Of a stretch of DNA of 64,000 bases, positions 49,001-55,404 are shown piece by piece (the stretch's first letter is position 1; each line of letters opens with the position of its first letter). The stretch lies in the NCBI RefSeq assembly GCF_001602525.1, contig NZ_LSYT01000005.1, forward strand, positions 124,001-188,000. The letters are read 5' to 3'. The position numbers and the translations under genes are program-made. The stretch is from Flavobacterium chilense. GTDB lineage: Bacteria; Bacteroidota; Bacteroidia; Flavobacteriales; Flavobacteriaceae. The notes beneath the pieces are model-generated. The model did no database searches. It was given only the letters and a program-made list of their open reading frames with translations, and was not told the origin of the DNA.

Positions 49001-49376
49001 AGATAAAGATCCTGTATCTGGTTATGCAAAAACATGGTCACAATTGGCACAAGAAGGCTCTGTTGAAATACAAGTTATAGAATCCCCAAGCGGAAAATAT
49101 TCAACATGGGTTGGAAAAGGAAGAACGATATCTAAGACTATTACAAGTGGTGGTAATACTTTGAGTGAATTAAAAAGTTTAGGGTTTACAGATGATATTG
49201 CTAATAAAATTATTGCCAAAAATAAATCATTAAATTTGTCAGAAGCAGAAGTAAAAACACTTATGCAGGATTTAAAAAACAACTCTACGTTAATGAAAAC
49301 AGTTAATCAAAACCCTGAAAATGGTATTGAAGCCTGGAAGATATTTACGGATAATAAAAAAGCCCTTTGCGACTAG
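43044..49376 (+). CDS. Polymorphic toxin: TANFOR-like, FN3, metallopeptidase-like region, TNT-type NAD glycohydrolase
   Basis: A 2110-residue exported toxin. ATG 43068 (MLKKLYLYLLLLCSLAGF) may be the true start, as it places the signal peptide first. Residues about 30-290 resemble the TANFOR domain of Bacteroidota surface proteins, and an FN3 domain lies at about 293-385. A metallopeptidase-like HELGHGVFGLQHPF is at 878-891, followed by LLMDYGTGVVLSHNDW. Near the C-terminus, LWPPANGGYGPL (from 1880), FDRYGGSFGDLPDGTP and AIPWFGKVGKAEQSRF match the TNT (tuberculosis necrotizing toxin) fold; the DRYG arginine and EQ glutamine fit its active site. TNT degrades NAD+. The last 40 residues look like an interrupted pre-toxin linker (GIEAWKIF). 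No T9SS domain is present. A likely immunity gene follows after two bases. Confidence 0.85.
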   Translation: MDKPQLPKMLKKLYLYLLLLCSLAGFRSYAQTFPISVTTQITQPSPIYLTKYADAATINSPIKIQLTLNDLTISNRQVRLKIYFQGNGISFNTNDFVVGAKPLYLEGGFPLQLTNVDLAPYFEYQNLLGVNQNQYAQPLPEGIYNIYVEVYDFATGKKLSKKTGSTTIIFQNEPPFLNLPLNNASIMQQNIQNIVFSWTPRSINVSNVEYEFSLVEIWDNYTPVQNAFAYSPPLYTTTTKMTTLQYGINEPQLIPGKKYAWRIKAKAILGAEEIGVFKNNGYTEIFAFTYEMFCTAPLAITTSGVSQDQAKITWSGNIDNFDYQVNYREKNAGSEWYKAVTPRENITLSNLKPNTTYEYTVGSSCDVGKYIHSTINEFTTIAKDEITFAGCGIKPDPNDLANKTPLPNLYPNDVVTAGDFPIVVSKATGSNGSFTGEGYVTLPFLEKFKKLIDAADALGGDKTNIGKFSRIRITFNNIGVNTDFKLISGEIVASYDPAWTGVGDLDGVVNDAFGDAGNVVNHQYDLSIKSVVKNPDGTITVTSTTGVTSVIDKTVNDIIITDKDGKQFTVPANATAGNIEQTGQLAPGGIPTPKNTNGMGSGGDVAEISSPDVKVTFSQGDGKYSFDTAPLADNGSLGKTYQAIPQKNGGTYKVNYKAISDSPNSTDVVVATVDFKNGKTKKDLVFKTQNGTAIDSTKIVWKDNVATLTLKKTLDFAKETIIATVKPVAPKDTKETAGKYDIAGTIDLWHLTNKKVNVTLVSVNNATIPNDAQKQLNAIYEPAGITFEVNTINVSLDNSWGDSIETSDSDLLNTYTPEQQQITANLKIQLGSNYKKDTYYVIYTDAPSNKSNLLGFMPLKRQYGFIFNKNNTVRTLAHELGHGVFGLQHPFTQFNTSTTTDLLMDYGTGVVLSHNDWQVLHAPGLQLYPFIQGDSDGEHVEVSNMENLYTNFKNTDGSLTFLTPAGKPFTIKEKISSVGFSYFDDNWSTDRTSFEDTVLPIGTLKRFTLTNGKTYSIAHPVKDDNKIDIVGYAELDKNGQAIQNTLYIDKTSSVLKTRNIIVGIPAIEKGQLIFKVQKINNYKNSDIPKDNYGSGPQESVYFLNTYIKELKQGINISSSISPLDINELYFISEFSSDLYGMNALHAIRIAYFLRNNPDLINCLGYAQNQIGKDVTLRFNQEMRDGLRSSLSKNQGTTRVSIPVFYADISNNVKKDIFTSTKYLASLDAILHTYYNELKNKGNVSIDLSLSDLSEVIDGLGRECLLSNIPIEKRVEFLKQYKTWKISGSKEDMLLELLINIRPSDIPQLLTNLADNNYELLRGLYNDMNDKEDYYTLLSVISTYVAEQKKNTPEAISLQGDWKAGAEKYVYVCKDAMHILTCNVEITEFNKANGKVIIKFQDFSNTFNDKPVFKTVEVDPFDLIRVKFENDFDIKGTNGKEIKEGQDAIVPAIYLYWIMKQQQDKTISVQVRIALDILAIIPAVFSANPELVVLVDAAVATTDIAFQLSSDAIKSSDNQALNNLVDGWDDIYKVYSLGRLVSSAPAILKGGKDLGKVVFNRENLNKTITRAKAIPSELNNISKVFYKFYKAIKNSESITIVATKKQILENTIYGAYVEITLAEKCTALDEFKLLFQNNKIIVGVNSKMANGTSYAQGVSVASVTETNGALILSELRTLPSTYTGSTKVVETIKNVSIAGKGVQTIEIITTDIGQFYARQLLAASQDSNFIASIEKNYPTTFSKIKNDITLKNKFETDFKNANTSVLTEIEDIAHFDDDYNSFVTLWKSTSSTELLNYVKDLDKFKAWWYPNKAKVNNEFFINLKAYEESLNAGYLQTLHLEKISSNVRGQYWNYYKQSQWDKLEALAKEYKINFDAKSNALWPPANGGYGPLVKRVPNENEVFDRYGGSFGDLPDGTPNLGGAYTSPMFNGKPYDFDGRALNMEKEKYDFYYKIIIKDPSKFEIETNRAIPWFGKVGKAEQSRFIIKDKDPVSGYAKTWSQLAQEGSVEIQVIESPSGKYSTWVGKGRTISKTITSGGNTLSELKSLGFTDDIANKIIAKNKSLNLSEAEVKTLMQDLKNNSTLMKTVNQNPENGIEAWKIFTDNKKALCD

Positions 49377-49378
49377 AC

Positions 49379-50074
49379 ATGATACAAATAAAACAAATCG
49401 AACATTTAAGTTTCTATAAAACAGTAAATAAAAGAATAGAGCTTAAATATATGGGCTGGGAAGAACCTAATAGAGGCCAGGAACTTGTATATTATTCCCT
49501 ATTAATTGATGGTAAAGATAAAACCGAGGAATTATTTTCAGCAAAAACCATTCAATGTTTATTGAATGAAAAAATTGAAATAGAACATCCAACCAAAAAC
49601 TTTGCTTTCATTCCGTGTATCGATTTTTATTTACTCAACACTTTAGATTATACAAAAAAAAGTTTGAAAGTCTACTTTAGAGAAAACGGAAATACCACTA
49701 TAGATAGTTTGGTAGGAAGTTTTTTTTATCCTGAAAAACACTTACTGATTAATAAAAGAAGCTTAGTTTTAACCGATTTGTTAACTCTGGAAATTGAAAA
49801 AATAAAATTTGATAGCAATATTGATATAGAATGGGCATATTTAATTAATTCAAGGCAAATTCAAGTTATTCAGTCATTTTCTAATTCCTGTTTTATTTAT
49901 GATTTAGACGAAGAAAAAATTATAGATAAAAAAAGTATTGTCAATGAGCTACTTTATCCAAATATTTTCAGATGGATTTACAGAGGGCAGGATTATGATA
50001 CAAATCAAGTAGAAATGGAACTACTTCAAAAAGCAAATAACAAATTTACAAGTACTTACTTTAAAATGAACTAA
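49379..50074 (+). CDS. Probable immunity protein to the TNT-type toxin
   Basis: A 231-residue cytoplasmic protein (MIQIKQIEHLSFYKTVNK) with no signal peptide and no family I recognise. The start is ATG 49379, two bases after the toxin stop. An in-frame TTG at 49367 would overlap the toxin and is unlikely. Position directly after a toxin gene, absence of export signals and acidic, beta-rich character are what is expected of an immunity protein that blocks the toxin in the producer. The next gene, another toxin, begins at the base after its stop codon. The assignment rests on context only. Confidence 0.6.
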   Translation: MIQIKQIEHLSFYKTVNKRIELKYMGWEEPNRGQELVYYSLLIDGKDKTEELFSAKTIQCLLNEKIEIEHPTKNFAFIPCIDFYLLNTLDYTKKSLKVYFRENGNTTIDSLVGSFFYPEKHLLINKRSLVLTDLLTLEIEKIKFDSNIDIEWAYLINSRQIQVIQSFSNSCFIYDLDEEKIIDKKSIVNELLYPNIFRWIYRGQDYDTNQVEMELLQKANNKFTSTYFKMN

Positions 50075-50944
50075 ATGAAAAATATAATAAAAAGATTGTT
50101 TTTTTATTTAATACTGTTATCAAATCTAATCATAAATGCTGGACCTGGGGATCCCTGTCCTCTGGCAGTATTAGTAAATGATTTATCTACTTCCAGTGCT
50201 GACTTCAAAGTCCTAATTAAAGAAACTAATGGTTTTAATGCATGGTTAATTCTAAACAATGAAGCTTCATCATTACGAACCAATATTGAAGAACTTACTT
50301 TAGTATCTAAAAATCTAGATAACATTAATAAAGTTGGAGGATATGTGAAGTGGAAATCTCTAAGCGGAGTTGGTGAGAAATTTGATAATTTACTTAAAAA
50401 CACAAGTTATAATTCCATTTATGAACCTTTAAAAAATGGTTCACATATCCGTAAATATGCAAACTACAATATTTCAATTGCAGAAGAAGCTGCATATAAG
50501 TTATTTATTCAGGATAATTATTATTCTAATTTTAATAAGGCTTTAAGTGGCGTAATTTCTATGACTCCAGAATACACTGAAATGAAAGATTTAATGCTTT
50601 CTGCATATTCTAAGTTTCCAAAACAAATAGGTATAAATGTTTTTAGGGGTGCTGGTGCATCAGAATCTAATTTTGCAAAAAAATTAGTAAAAGGTCAAAA
50701 GTTTAATTTTGAAGGACGCTTTACCTCTAGTTCATTAGATGATTATACCGCAGATATATTTAGACGTGGTAATAAAGGAGATGTAATTTGGGAAATAGAA
50801 TCAAAGACAGGAGTAGACTTAAAATTAATTAATGGCTCTGAATCCGAAATATTATTTAAACCATTCGCACAATTTGAAGTCGTGGATATACTTCCAAGCA
50901 CAACAACTCCCAATGTTTTTATTTATAAAATTAAAGAGCTATAA
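50075..50944 (+). CDS. Exported ADP-ribosyltransferase toxin (orphan cassette)
   Basis: A 289-residue protein with a signal peptide (MKNIIKRLFFYLILLSNLII). Next comes a linker (about 33-100) similar to the end of the 2110-residue toxin: here DL..S...K......GFNAWLIL, there DL..S..........GIEAWKIF. The C-terminal half is a mono-ADP-ribosyltransferase of the R-S-E class: Arg191 (NVFRGAG), the STS-like TSSS at 217-220, and the ExE pair Glu256 and Glu258 (GSESEILFKP). These enzymes transfer ADP-ribose from NAD+ to a target, often an arginine residue when ExE is present. It appears to be a toxin tip detached from a long carrier and given its own signal peptide. Target and delivery route are unknown. 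Confidence 0.8.
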   Translation: MKNIIKRLFFYLILLSNLIINAGPGDPCPLAVLVNDLSTSSADFKVLIKETNGFNAWLILNNEASSLRTNIEELTLVSKNLDNINKVGGYVKWKSLSGVGEKFDNLLKNTSYNSIYEPLKNGSHIRKYANYNISIAEEAAYKLFIQDNYYSNFNKALSGVISMTPEYTEMKDLMLSAYSKFPKQIGINVFRGAGASESNFAKKLVKGQKFNFEGRFTSSSLDDYTADIFRRGNKGDVIWEIESKTGVDLKLINGSESEILFKPFAQFEVVDILPSTTTPNVFIYKIKEL

Positions 50945-50946
50945 AT

Positions 50947-51474
50947 ATGTGTAACTGGGAAGAAATAAAAAGTAAATATATTTTATTAGCAGATGACATC
51001 AATAAATTTAAAGATGAATTTAAATGGTTAGATAAAAACTATTCATTAACAATAGATGATGTGGATGAAAATTGGAATAATCTTACTAACACTCAAAAAC
51101 AAATTAAGCGCTTGTATTGGTCTAAAATGGCTAGAAAAACAGATTCTTACAATAAACAAGGTTTTAATTATGAAGAAAGTATAATTGATTTATATGAATC
51201 AAGTATATCTTGTCTTAATAAATTAAATTCTAATAAAGTAGAAAATATTCATTCTGTTAGATTAAAAGCTCACTTATGTCTACTCCAAAAAAATATTAAT
51301 AGATATAAAGATTCCAGAAAAATAGATAGTTTTAATTATGAGCAATTAAAATCAGTTATATATGATTGTTTAAATTCTAATTTAGAAAAATATTTTATTG
51401 AAAATATAAATATTTTATATTTAGAAAATAAATTAGAAACTATACATCATATAATTTCTAATAAAAAATTCTAA
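50947..51474 (+). CDS. Probable immunity protein to the ADP-ribosyltransferase
   Basis: A 175-residue, very AT-rich, mostly helical cytoplasmic protein (MCNWEEIKSKYILLADDINK) without signal peptide or recognised domain. It starts two bases after the ADP-ribosyltransferase stop and is the last gene of the operon. The toxin-then-small-gene order, repeated twice in a row, supports an immunity role. No sequence family supports it, so this rests on context. Confidence 0.55.
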   Translation: MCNWEEIKSKYILLADDINKFKDEFKWLDKNYSLTIDDVDENWNNLTNTQKQIKRLYWSKMARKTDSYNKQGFNYEESIIDLYESSISCLNKLNSNKVENIHSVRLKAHLCLLQKNINRYKDSRKIDSFNYEQLKSVIYDCLNSNLEKYFIENINILYLENKLETIHHIISNKKF

Positions 51475-51540
51475 AATTTAAAGATGAGTGAAGAAATTTT
51501 TCAATAAAAAAAATTAAAGTAATTTCTTTTTTTTAACTTA

Positions 51541-51575
51541 AAAAAGCATTTTGAAATTTTAGAGAGCTTTTTCAT
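51541..51575 (+). terminator. Weak terminator at the end of the toxin locus
   Basis: AAAAAGC (51541-51547) can pair with GCTTTTT (51566-51572) over an 18-base loop, followed by CATTATTATTTTTTG. It lies in the convergent gap between the second immunity gene and the LamG gene on the other strand and could serve either. Confidence 0.4.
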
Positions 51576-51638
51576 TATTATTTTTTGATTGCATATTACA
51601 AAAGCTCATTTCTTTTTGATTGAGTTTAAATTTCTAAT

Positions 51639-52544
51639 CTACTTTTTCGCAGCCCCATTAGTCACTTTTATCAAATAAGTTCCTTCTGGCAAATCACCAA
51701 TGTTCGAAGCGTTCGTTCCTATTATCTTTCGTCCCTGAGAGAAAACCTCAACCGTTTTAGAGCCAACATTTGTTTCTGTTACAGATCCGGTCGATACTTT
51801 AGTAGCCATTACAGCTTTTACTGGTGCAACTGCTTCTTTTTTAATAGTATTTGAAGAAACTGTTGTTTCGACTACAGTATTAACAGCTGGTTTCGAACTG
51901 TTGTAAGATTCCATAACCTGCTCATCTGTCATTGCAACACTATAGATTTTAAGATCGTCTACATCTGCATTAAGCCCGGTTGTAGTATTCATGGCTCCCA
52001 ATCTCAATATATAGCCTTTTGTTGAGCGCTGGATGCCATCAACTGTTTTCAATAATTCGCCATTACGGTATATTTTAGAGGTGTTTCCGTCGTAAGTAAT
52101 ACTGTATTGATACCAAACATCTTTTGTAAGAGGAACCGATACAATAGCATTGTTTGTATCTCCCCAGCCAACCAAACTTAAATCTGAGTTACCAGAAGAT
52201 ACAGGTTGCTGTAATAAACCAAAATACTGTGTATTTACCGCACTTCCATAGCCTAAAATATAATTTACCGAATTAATGGTATTAAATTTTACCCAAATAG
52301 ATATTGATCTCGGTTTATTTCCCTGAGCAAGATCTCCAACCACACCCTGCAAAACTTTATTCGTGATTCGTAAAGCTCCTTTAGCAGTACCCATCCTGTC
52401 GTTTACAAAATTAGCTGTTCCTAAAAAGGATATCGTATTATCTATATTGTTTAAATTTCCGTTGAAATTAAATTCCTGAACCGGATTTTGAGCATTCGTA
52501 TTTAAAAAACTTACAAACAGTAATGTCAGTAATAATTTCTTCAT
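51639..52544 (-). CDS. Exported LamG-type (concanavalin A-like) protein, copy 1
   Basis: A 301-residue secreted protein. A signal peptide (MKKLLLTLLFVSFLNTNAQ) is followed by a LamG/concanavalin A-like beta sandwich (about 22-215, with DVWYQYSITYDGNTSKIYRN and NADVDDLKIYSVAMTDEQV, the standard LamG end). After a Thr/Val/Lys-rich linker (220-265), the C-terminus (VEVFSQGRKIIGTNASNIGD and EGTYLIKVT) resembles the end of a T9SS type A sorting domain. The protein is therefore probably surface-displayed and binds a glycan. It is a close paralogue of the next gene upstream on the same strand, 461 bases away. The ligand is unknown. Confidence 0.82.
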   Translation of the reverse strand: MKKLLLTLLFVSFLNTNAQNPVQEFNFNGNLNNIDNTISFLGTANFVNDRMGTAKGALRITNKVLQGVVGDLAQGNKPRSISIWVKFNTINSVNYILGYGSAVNTQYFGLLQQPVSSGNSDLSLVGWGDTNNAIVSVPLTKDVWYQYSITYDGNTSKIYRNGELLKTVDGIQRSTKGYILRLGAMNTTTGLNADVDDLKIYSVAMTDEQVMESYNSSKPAVNTVVETTVSSNTIKKEAVAPVKAVMATKVSTGSVTETNVGSKTVEVFSQGRKIIGTNASNIGDLPEGTYLIKVTNGAAKK

Positions 52545-53005
52545 ATCTACAGATTTAATCGATTTTAAGATGATGTCATTTATAATAATACCAAACTATA
52601 TTTCTCTAATAGCCAGAAGTCAAAACTGATAAAGCAAGAGACTTAAAAAGCTAGATAATAATTAAAATTGATAACTTTATTTTATCAATTATTTTAATTT
52701 ATAATTTATTTATTTTTGTTAAAACTATAAATTTAATTCAAAGACACCAAACACTTTTCTCAAATAAATACAGTATTATTATTTAAATAAAAGAAAATCA
52801 ACACTAAGCTACATAAGCATGAATCATTTGTAAAAACATCTTTACAAAAAATTAATTTTCATCTTATATAAAAAAGTGATTATAATCTAAAAACAAAAAA
52901 CCTTCTAAATTAACTCCAGAAGGCTTTTTCACTATTCAAAAAATTGGCTTGTTTACCAAAAACTAAACAACATGAGAAAATAAAAACTAATTATTAACCT
53001 TATTT
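52545..53005. other. Intergenic region between the two LamG genes
   Basis: This gap is extremely AT-rich and carries no open frame of note. It holds the terminator of copy 2 at 52894-52929 and presumably the promoter of copy 1, though no clean TAnnTTTG box was found on the minus strand. Confidence 0.5.
52894..52929 (-). terminator. Rho-independent terminator after LamG copy 2
   Basis: On the minus strand GCCTTCT and AGAAGG (plus 52901-52906 with 52918-52923) form a stem over an 11-base loop, followed by a T-rich run (plus 52891-52900). Confidence 0.75.
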
Positions 53006-53926
53006 TTAATTTGAAGTCATTTTTTTAGGAGCGGCTTTTGTTATTTTCAACAAATATGTTCCTTCCAGCAGCTGATTAATATTTAAAGCGTTGCTGCTTC
53101 CCAAAACTTTCTGTCCTTGCGAAAACACTTCAACATTTTTAGCCACTGTATTTACATCATCAGTTGTAATAATTGTATTTGATGTATTGGTTTTAGCTAC
53201 TGGTTTTGTTTTAATTGTGGTTGCTTTCTTTTCTACTTTCAAAGCAGTAGTTTCTGCTATCGCAATAAGAGGTTTTGAACTATTATAATAAGCCTTAACC
53301 TGTTCGTTTGTCAAAGCAACATCATAAATCTTTAAATCATCTATATCTGCATTAATCCCTACTGTTGTATTTATCTCTCCCAGTCTAAAGATATTGCCCT
53401 TGGTAGAACGTGAAATTCCGTCAACAGATTTTAACAATTCACCATTTCGATATATTTTAGAGGCTTTTCCATCGTAAGTTATTGTATATTGATACCAAAC
53501 CTCTTTAGCAAGCGGAGCCGAAACAATAACATCGTTAGAAGCTCCCCAACCAGCCAGACTTAAGTCTGAATTAGATAAAGTTGTACCTTGTTGCAATAAT
53601 CCGCAATATTGAGCATTATAAGCGATCCCGTAACCCCATATATAATTGGCAGATGCAATATCATTAAACTTAACCCAGATACTTACAGATCTTGCGCTAT
53701 TGCCCTGAGGAAGATTCTCAACCACAGCTTCCATAGCCTTGTTTGCAAGACGTTGAGCCCCATTGACAGCTCCTGTTCTGTCTGCCACAAAATTATTAGT
53801 TCCAATAAACGAAGTGGTATTAGCCGTATTATTTAAAGTCCCGTTGAAATTAAACTCCTGAATTGGATTTTGAGCATTAACATTCAAATAACTTACAAAC
53901 ATTAAAGTGAGTAGAAATTTTTTCAT
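53006..53926 (-). CDS. Exported LamG-type protein, copy 2
   Basis: A 306-residue secreted protein with signal peptide (MKKFLLTLMFVSYLNVNAQ), LamG beta sandwich (about 22-215, with EVWYQYTITYDGKASKIYRN and INADIDDLKIYDVALTNEQV), a Lys/Thr-rich linker, and a C-terminal sorting-like segment (VEVFSQGQKVLGSSNALNI and EGTYLLKIT). It is highly similar to copy 1 along its whole length, and the linker has diverged most. The two genes are tandem duplicates, each with its own terminator or gap. Display by the type IX system is inferred from the C-terminus. Confidence 0.82.
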   Translation of the reverse strand: MKKFLLTLMFVSYLNVNAQNPIQEFNFNGTLNNTANTTSFIGTNNFVADRTGAVNGAQRLANKAMEAVVENLPQGNSARSVSIWVKFNDIASANYIWGYGIAYNAQYCGLLQQGTTLSNSDLSLAGWGASNDVIVSAPLAKEVWYQYTITYDGKASKIYRNGELLKSVDGISRSTKGNIFRLGEINTTVGINADIDDLKIYDVALTNEQVKAYYNSSKPLIAIAETTALKVEKKATTIKTKPVAKTNTSNTIITTDDVNTVAKNVEVFSQGQKVLGSSNALNINQLLEGTYLLKITKAAPKKMTSN

Positions 53927-54239
53927 AATAGTAGATTTAGGATATTAAAACATTGTGTCATTTTAACATAGCTAAACTAGATTATTATGCTTTTGAGCGG
54001 AAATTTACTCGATAACGAACCTAAATAATCGTTAAAATAACCAAAATCGATCATTTTAAACTATTAATTACATTTATTTATACAAACACAGATTTTACTA
54101 AAAAGATGAATTAAACATAAGTGAAATAAAAATTTATTGCGTAGTTATACATTTTTTAACAATTAATACAAAACATCTGGATCATGTTTTTTCAAAAAAA
54201 ACACCTAGACAAATGATAATAAGCTATTTAAGAAATAAA
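53927..54239. other. Intergenic region, no gene seen
   Basis: About 310 bases upstream of LamG copy 2 on the minus strand, AT-rich. It contains the presumed LamG promoter but no clear box, structured element or open frame. Confidence 0.4.
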
Positions 54240-54272
54240 AAAAGCTCCATTCGTAAAACGAATGGAGCTTTT
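54240..54272 (-). terminator. Rho-independent terminator after the cysteine synthase gene
   Basis: AAAAGCTCCATTCG (54240-54253) pairs perfectly with CGAATGGAGCTTTT (54259-54272), with a 5-base loop. On the minus strand it is followed by a T run. It lies 22 bases after the stop codon. Confidence 0.92.
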
Positions 54273-54293
54273 ATATCTAAAAAAGTAGTTAAG

Positions 54294-55334
54294 CTACTTT
54301 ACAAATTCAATTTTCTGAACTTCTTCTTCATTGACACTGTCAAAGAAACCTTGTTCGTTCATCCAGTCATCGCTAAATACTTTACTCATGTAACGAGAAC
54401 CGTGATCAGGGAAAATAGCAATAATATTACTATCTTTTGTAAACTCTCCTTCTTCTGCATATTGTTTAATTGCCTGCATTACTGCCCCGGAAGTATATCC
54501 AACAAATAATCCTTCTTTTCTGGTAATTTCTCTGGCAGAGTGTGCACTTTCCTCATCTGTCACTTTCATGAACTTATCGATAATATCGAAATCAGTAGCA
54601 GATGGAATCAGGTTTTTACCTAAACCTTCTATTCGATACGGATAAATTTCTTTACTGTCGAATTCTCTTGTTTCGTGGTATTTCTTCAAAACAGACCCGA
54701 AAGCATCTACACCCAGAATTCTAATATTTGGATTTTGCTCTTTTAAGAATTTTGCAGTTCCTGAGATTGTTCCTCCTGTTCCGCTACAAGCAATAAGATG
54801 TGTTATTTTTCCTTTTGTTTGTTCCCAGATTTCTGGTCCTGTAGTGTTATAATGGGCATCAACATTTAATTGATTAAAATATTGATTGATGTAAACAGAT
54901 CCTTTTGTTTCTTCGTGTAAACGTTTAGCAACATTATAATAAGATCTTTCATCATCTGCTGAAACGTGAGCCGGACAAACATAAACTTTTGCTCCTAAAC
55001 TCCTCAACATGTCAATTTTATCTTTGGATGATTTTGAACTTACAGCCAAAATACAATTATAACCTTTTATAATACTTACCATTGCTAAACTAAAACCTGT
55101 ATTACCGGATGTAGTTTCGATGATGGTATCACCTGGCGATAGAATTCCTCTTTTCTCAGCCTCTTCAATAATATATAACGCTATTCTATCTTTTGAGGAA
55201 TGTCCCGGATTAAAAGCTTCTACCTTTGCGTAGAAATTACCTTCTAACTCTTCGGTGATTTTATTTAGCTTAATAAGTGGGGTATTACCTATTAACTCTA
55301 AAACATTATTATAAGCGTTTATTTCTTCTTTCAT
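54294..55334 (-). CDS. PLP-dependent cysteine synthase family protein
   Basis: A cytoplasmic PLP enzyme of the cysteine synthase / cystathionine beta-synthase fold that makes cysteine from O-acetylserine and sulfide (or a related beta-replacement). I prefer ATG 55334 ([20 protein letters not shown], 346 residues) to ATG 55352, which would add six residues unlike the family. Motifs are NTPLIKLN (about 16-23), the PLP lysine in HSSKDRIAL (about 46-54), [10 protein letters not shown] and SGTGGTISG. The region after residue 300 is longer than in CysK. CysM, CysK and cystathionine beta-synthase cannot be separated with certainty here, so no gene symbol is given. Confidence 0.9.
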   Translation of the reverse strand: MKEEINAYNNVLELIGNTPLIKLNKITEELEGNFYAKVEAFNPGHSSKDRIALYIIEEAEKRGILSPGDTIIETTSGNTGFSLAMVSIIKGYNCILAVSSKSSKDKIDMLRSLGAKVYVCPAHVSADDERSYYNVAKRLHEETKGSVYINQYFNQLNVDAHYNTTGPEIWEQTKGKITHLIACSGTGGTISGTAKFLKEQNPNIRILGVDAFGSVLKKYHETREFDSKEIYPYRIEGLGKNLIPSATDFDIIDKFMKVTDEESAHSAREITRKEGLFVGYTSGAVMQAIKQYAEEGEFTKDSNIIAIFPDHGSRYMSKVFSDDWMNEQGFFDSVNEEEVQKIEFVK

Positions 55335-55381
55335 AAAAAAATAGTTAATCAAAGGTATTTTTAAATAACCTTGATAGGTTG

Positions 55382-55389
55382 CAAATTTA
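55382..55389 (-). promoter_or_regulatory. -7 promoter box of the cysteine synthase gene
   Basis: Minus-strand TAAATTTG (plus CAAATTTA 55382-55389) matches TAnnTTTG and lies 48 bases before the ATG at 55334. The -33 element is not clear. Confidence 0.45.
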
Positions 55390-55404
55390 ACAAAAAATTT
55401 CTAA

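Noticed and set aside
49367..49378. TTG start for the first immunity gene overlapping the toxin stop
   Set aside because: ATG 49379, two bases after the stop, fits the tight spacing seen for the other genes of the locus.
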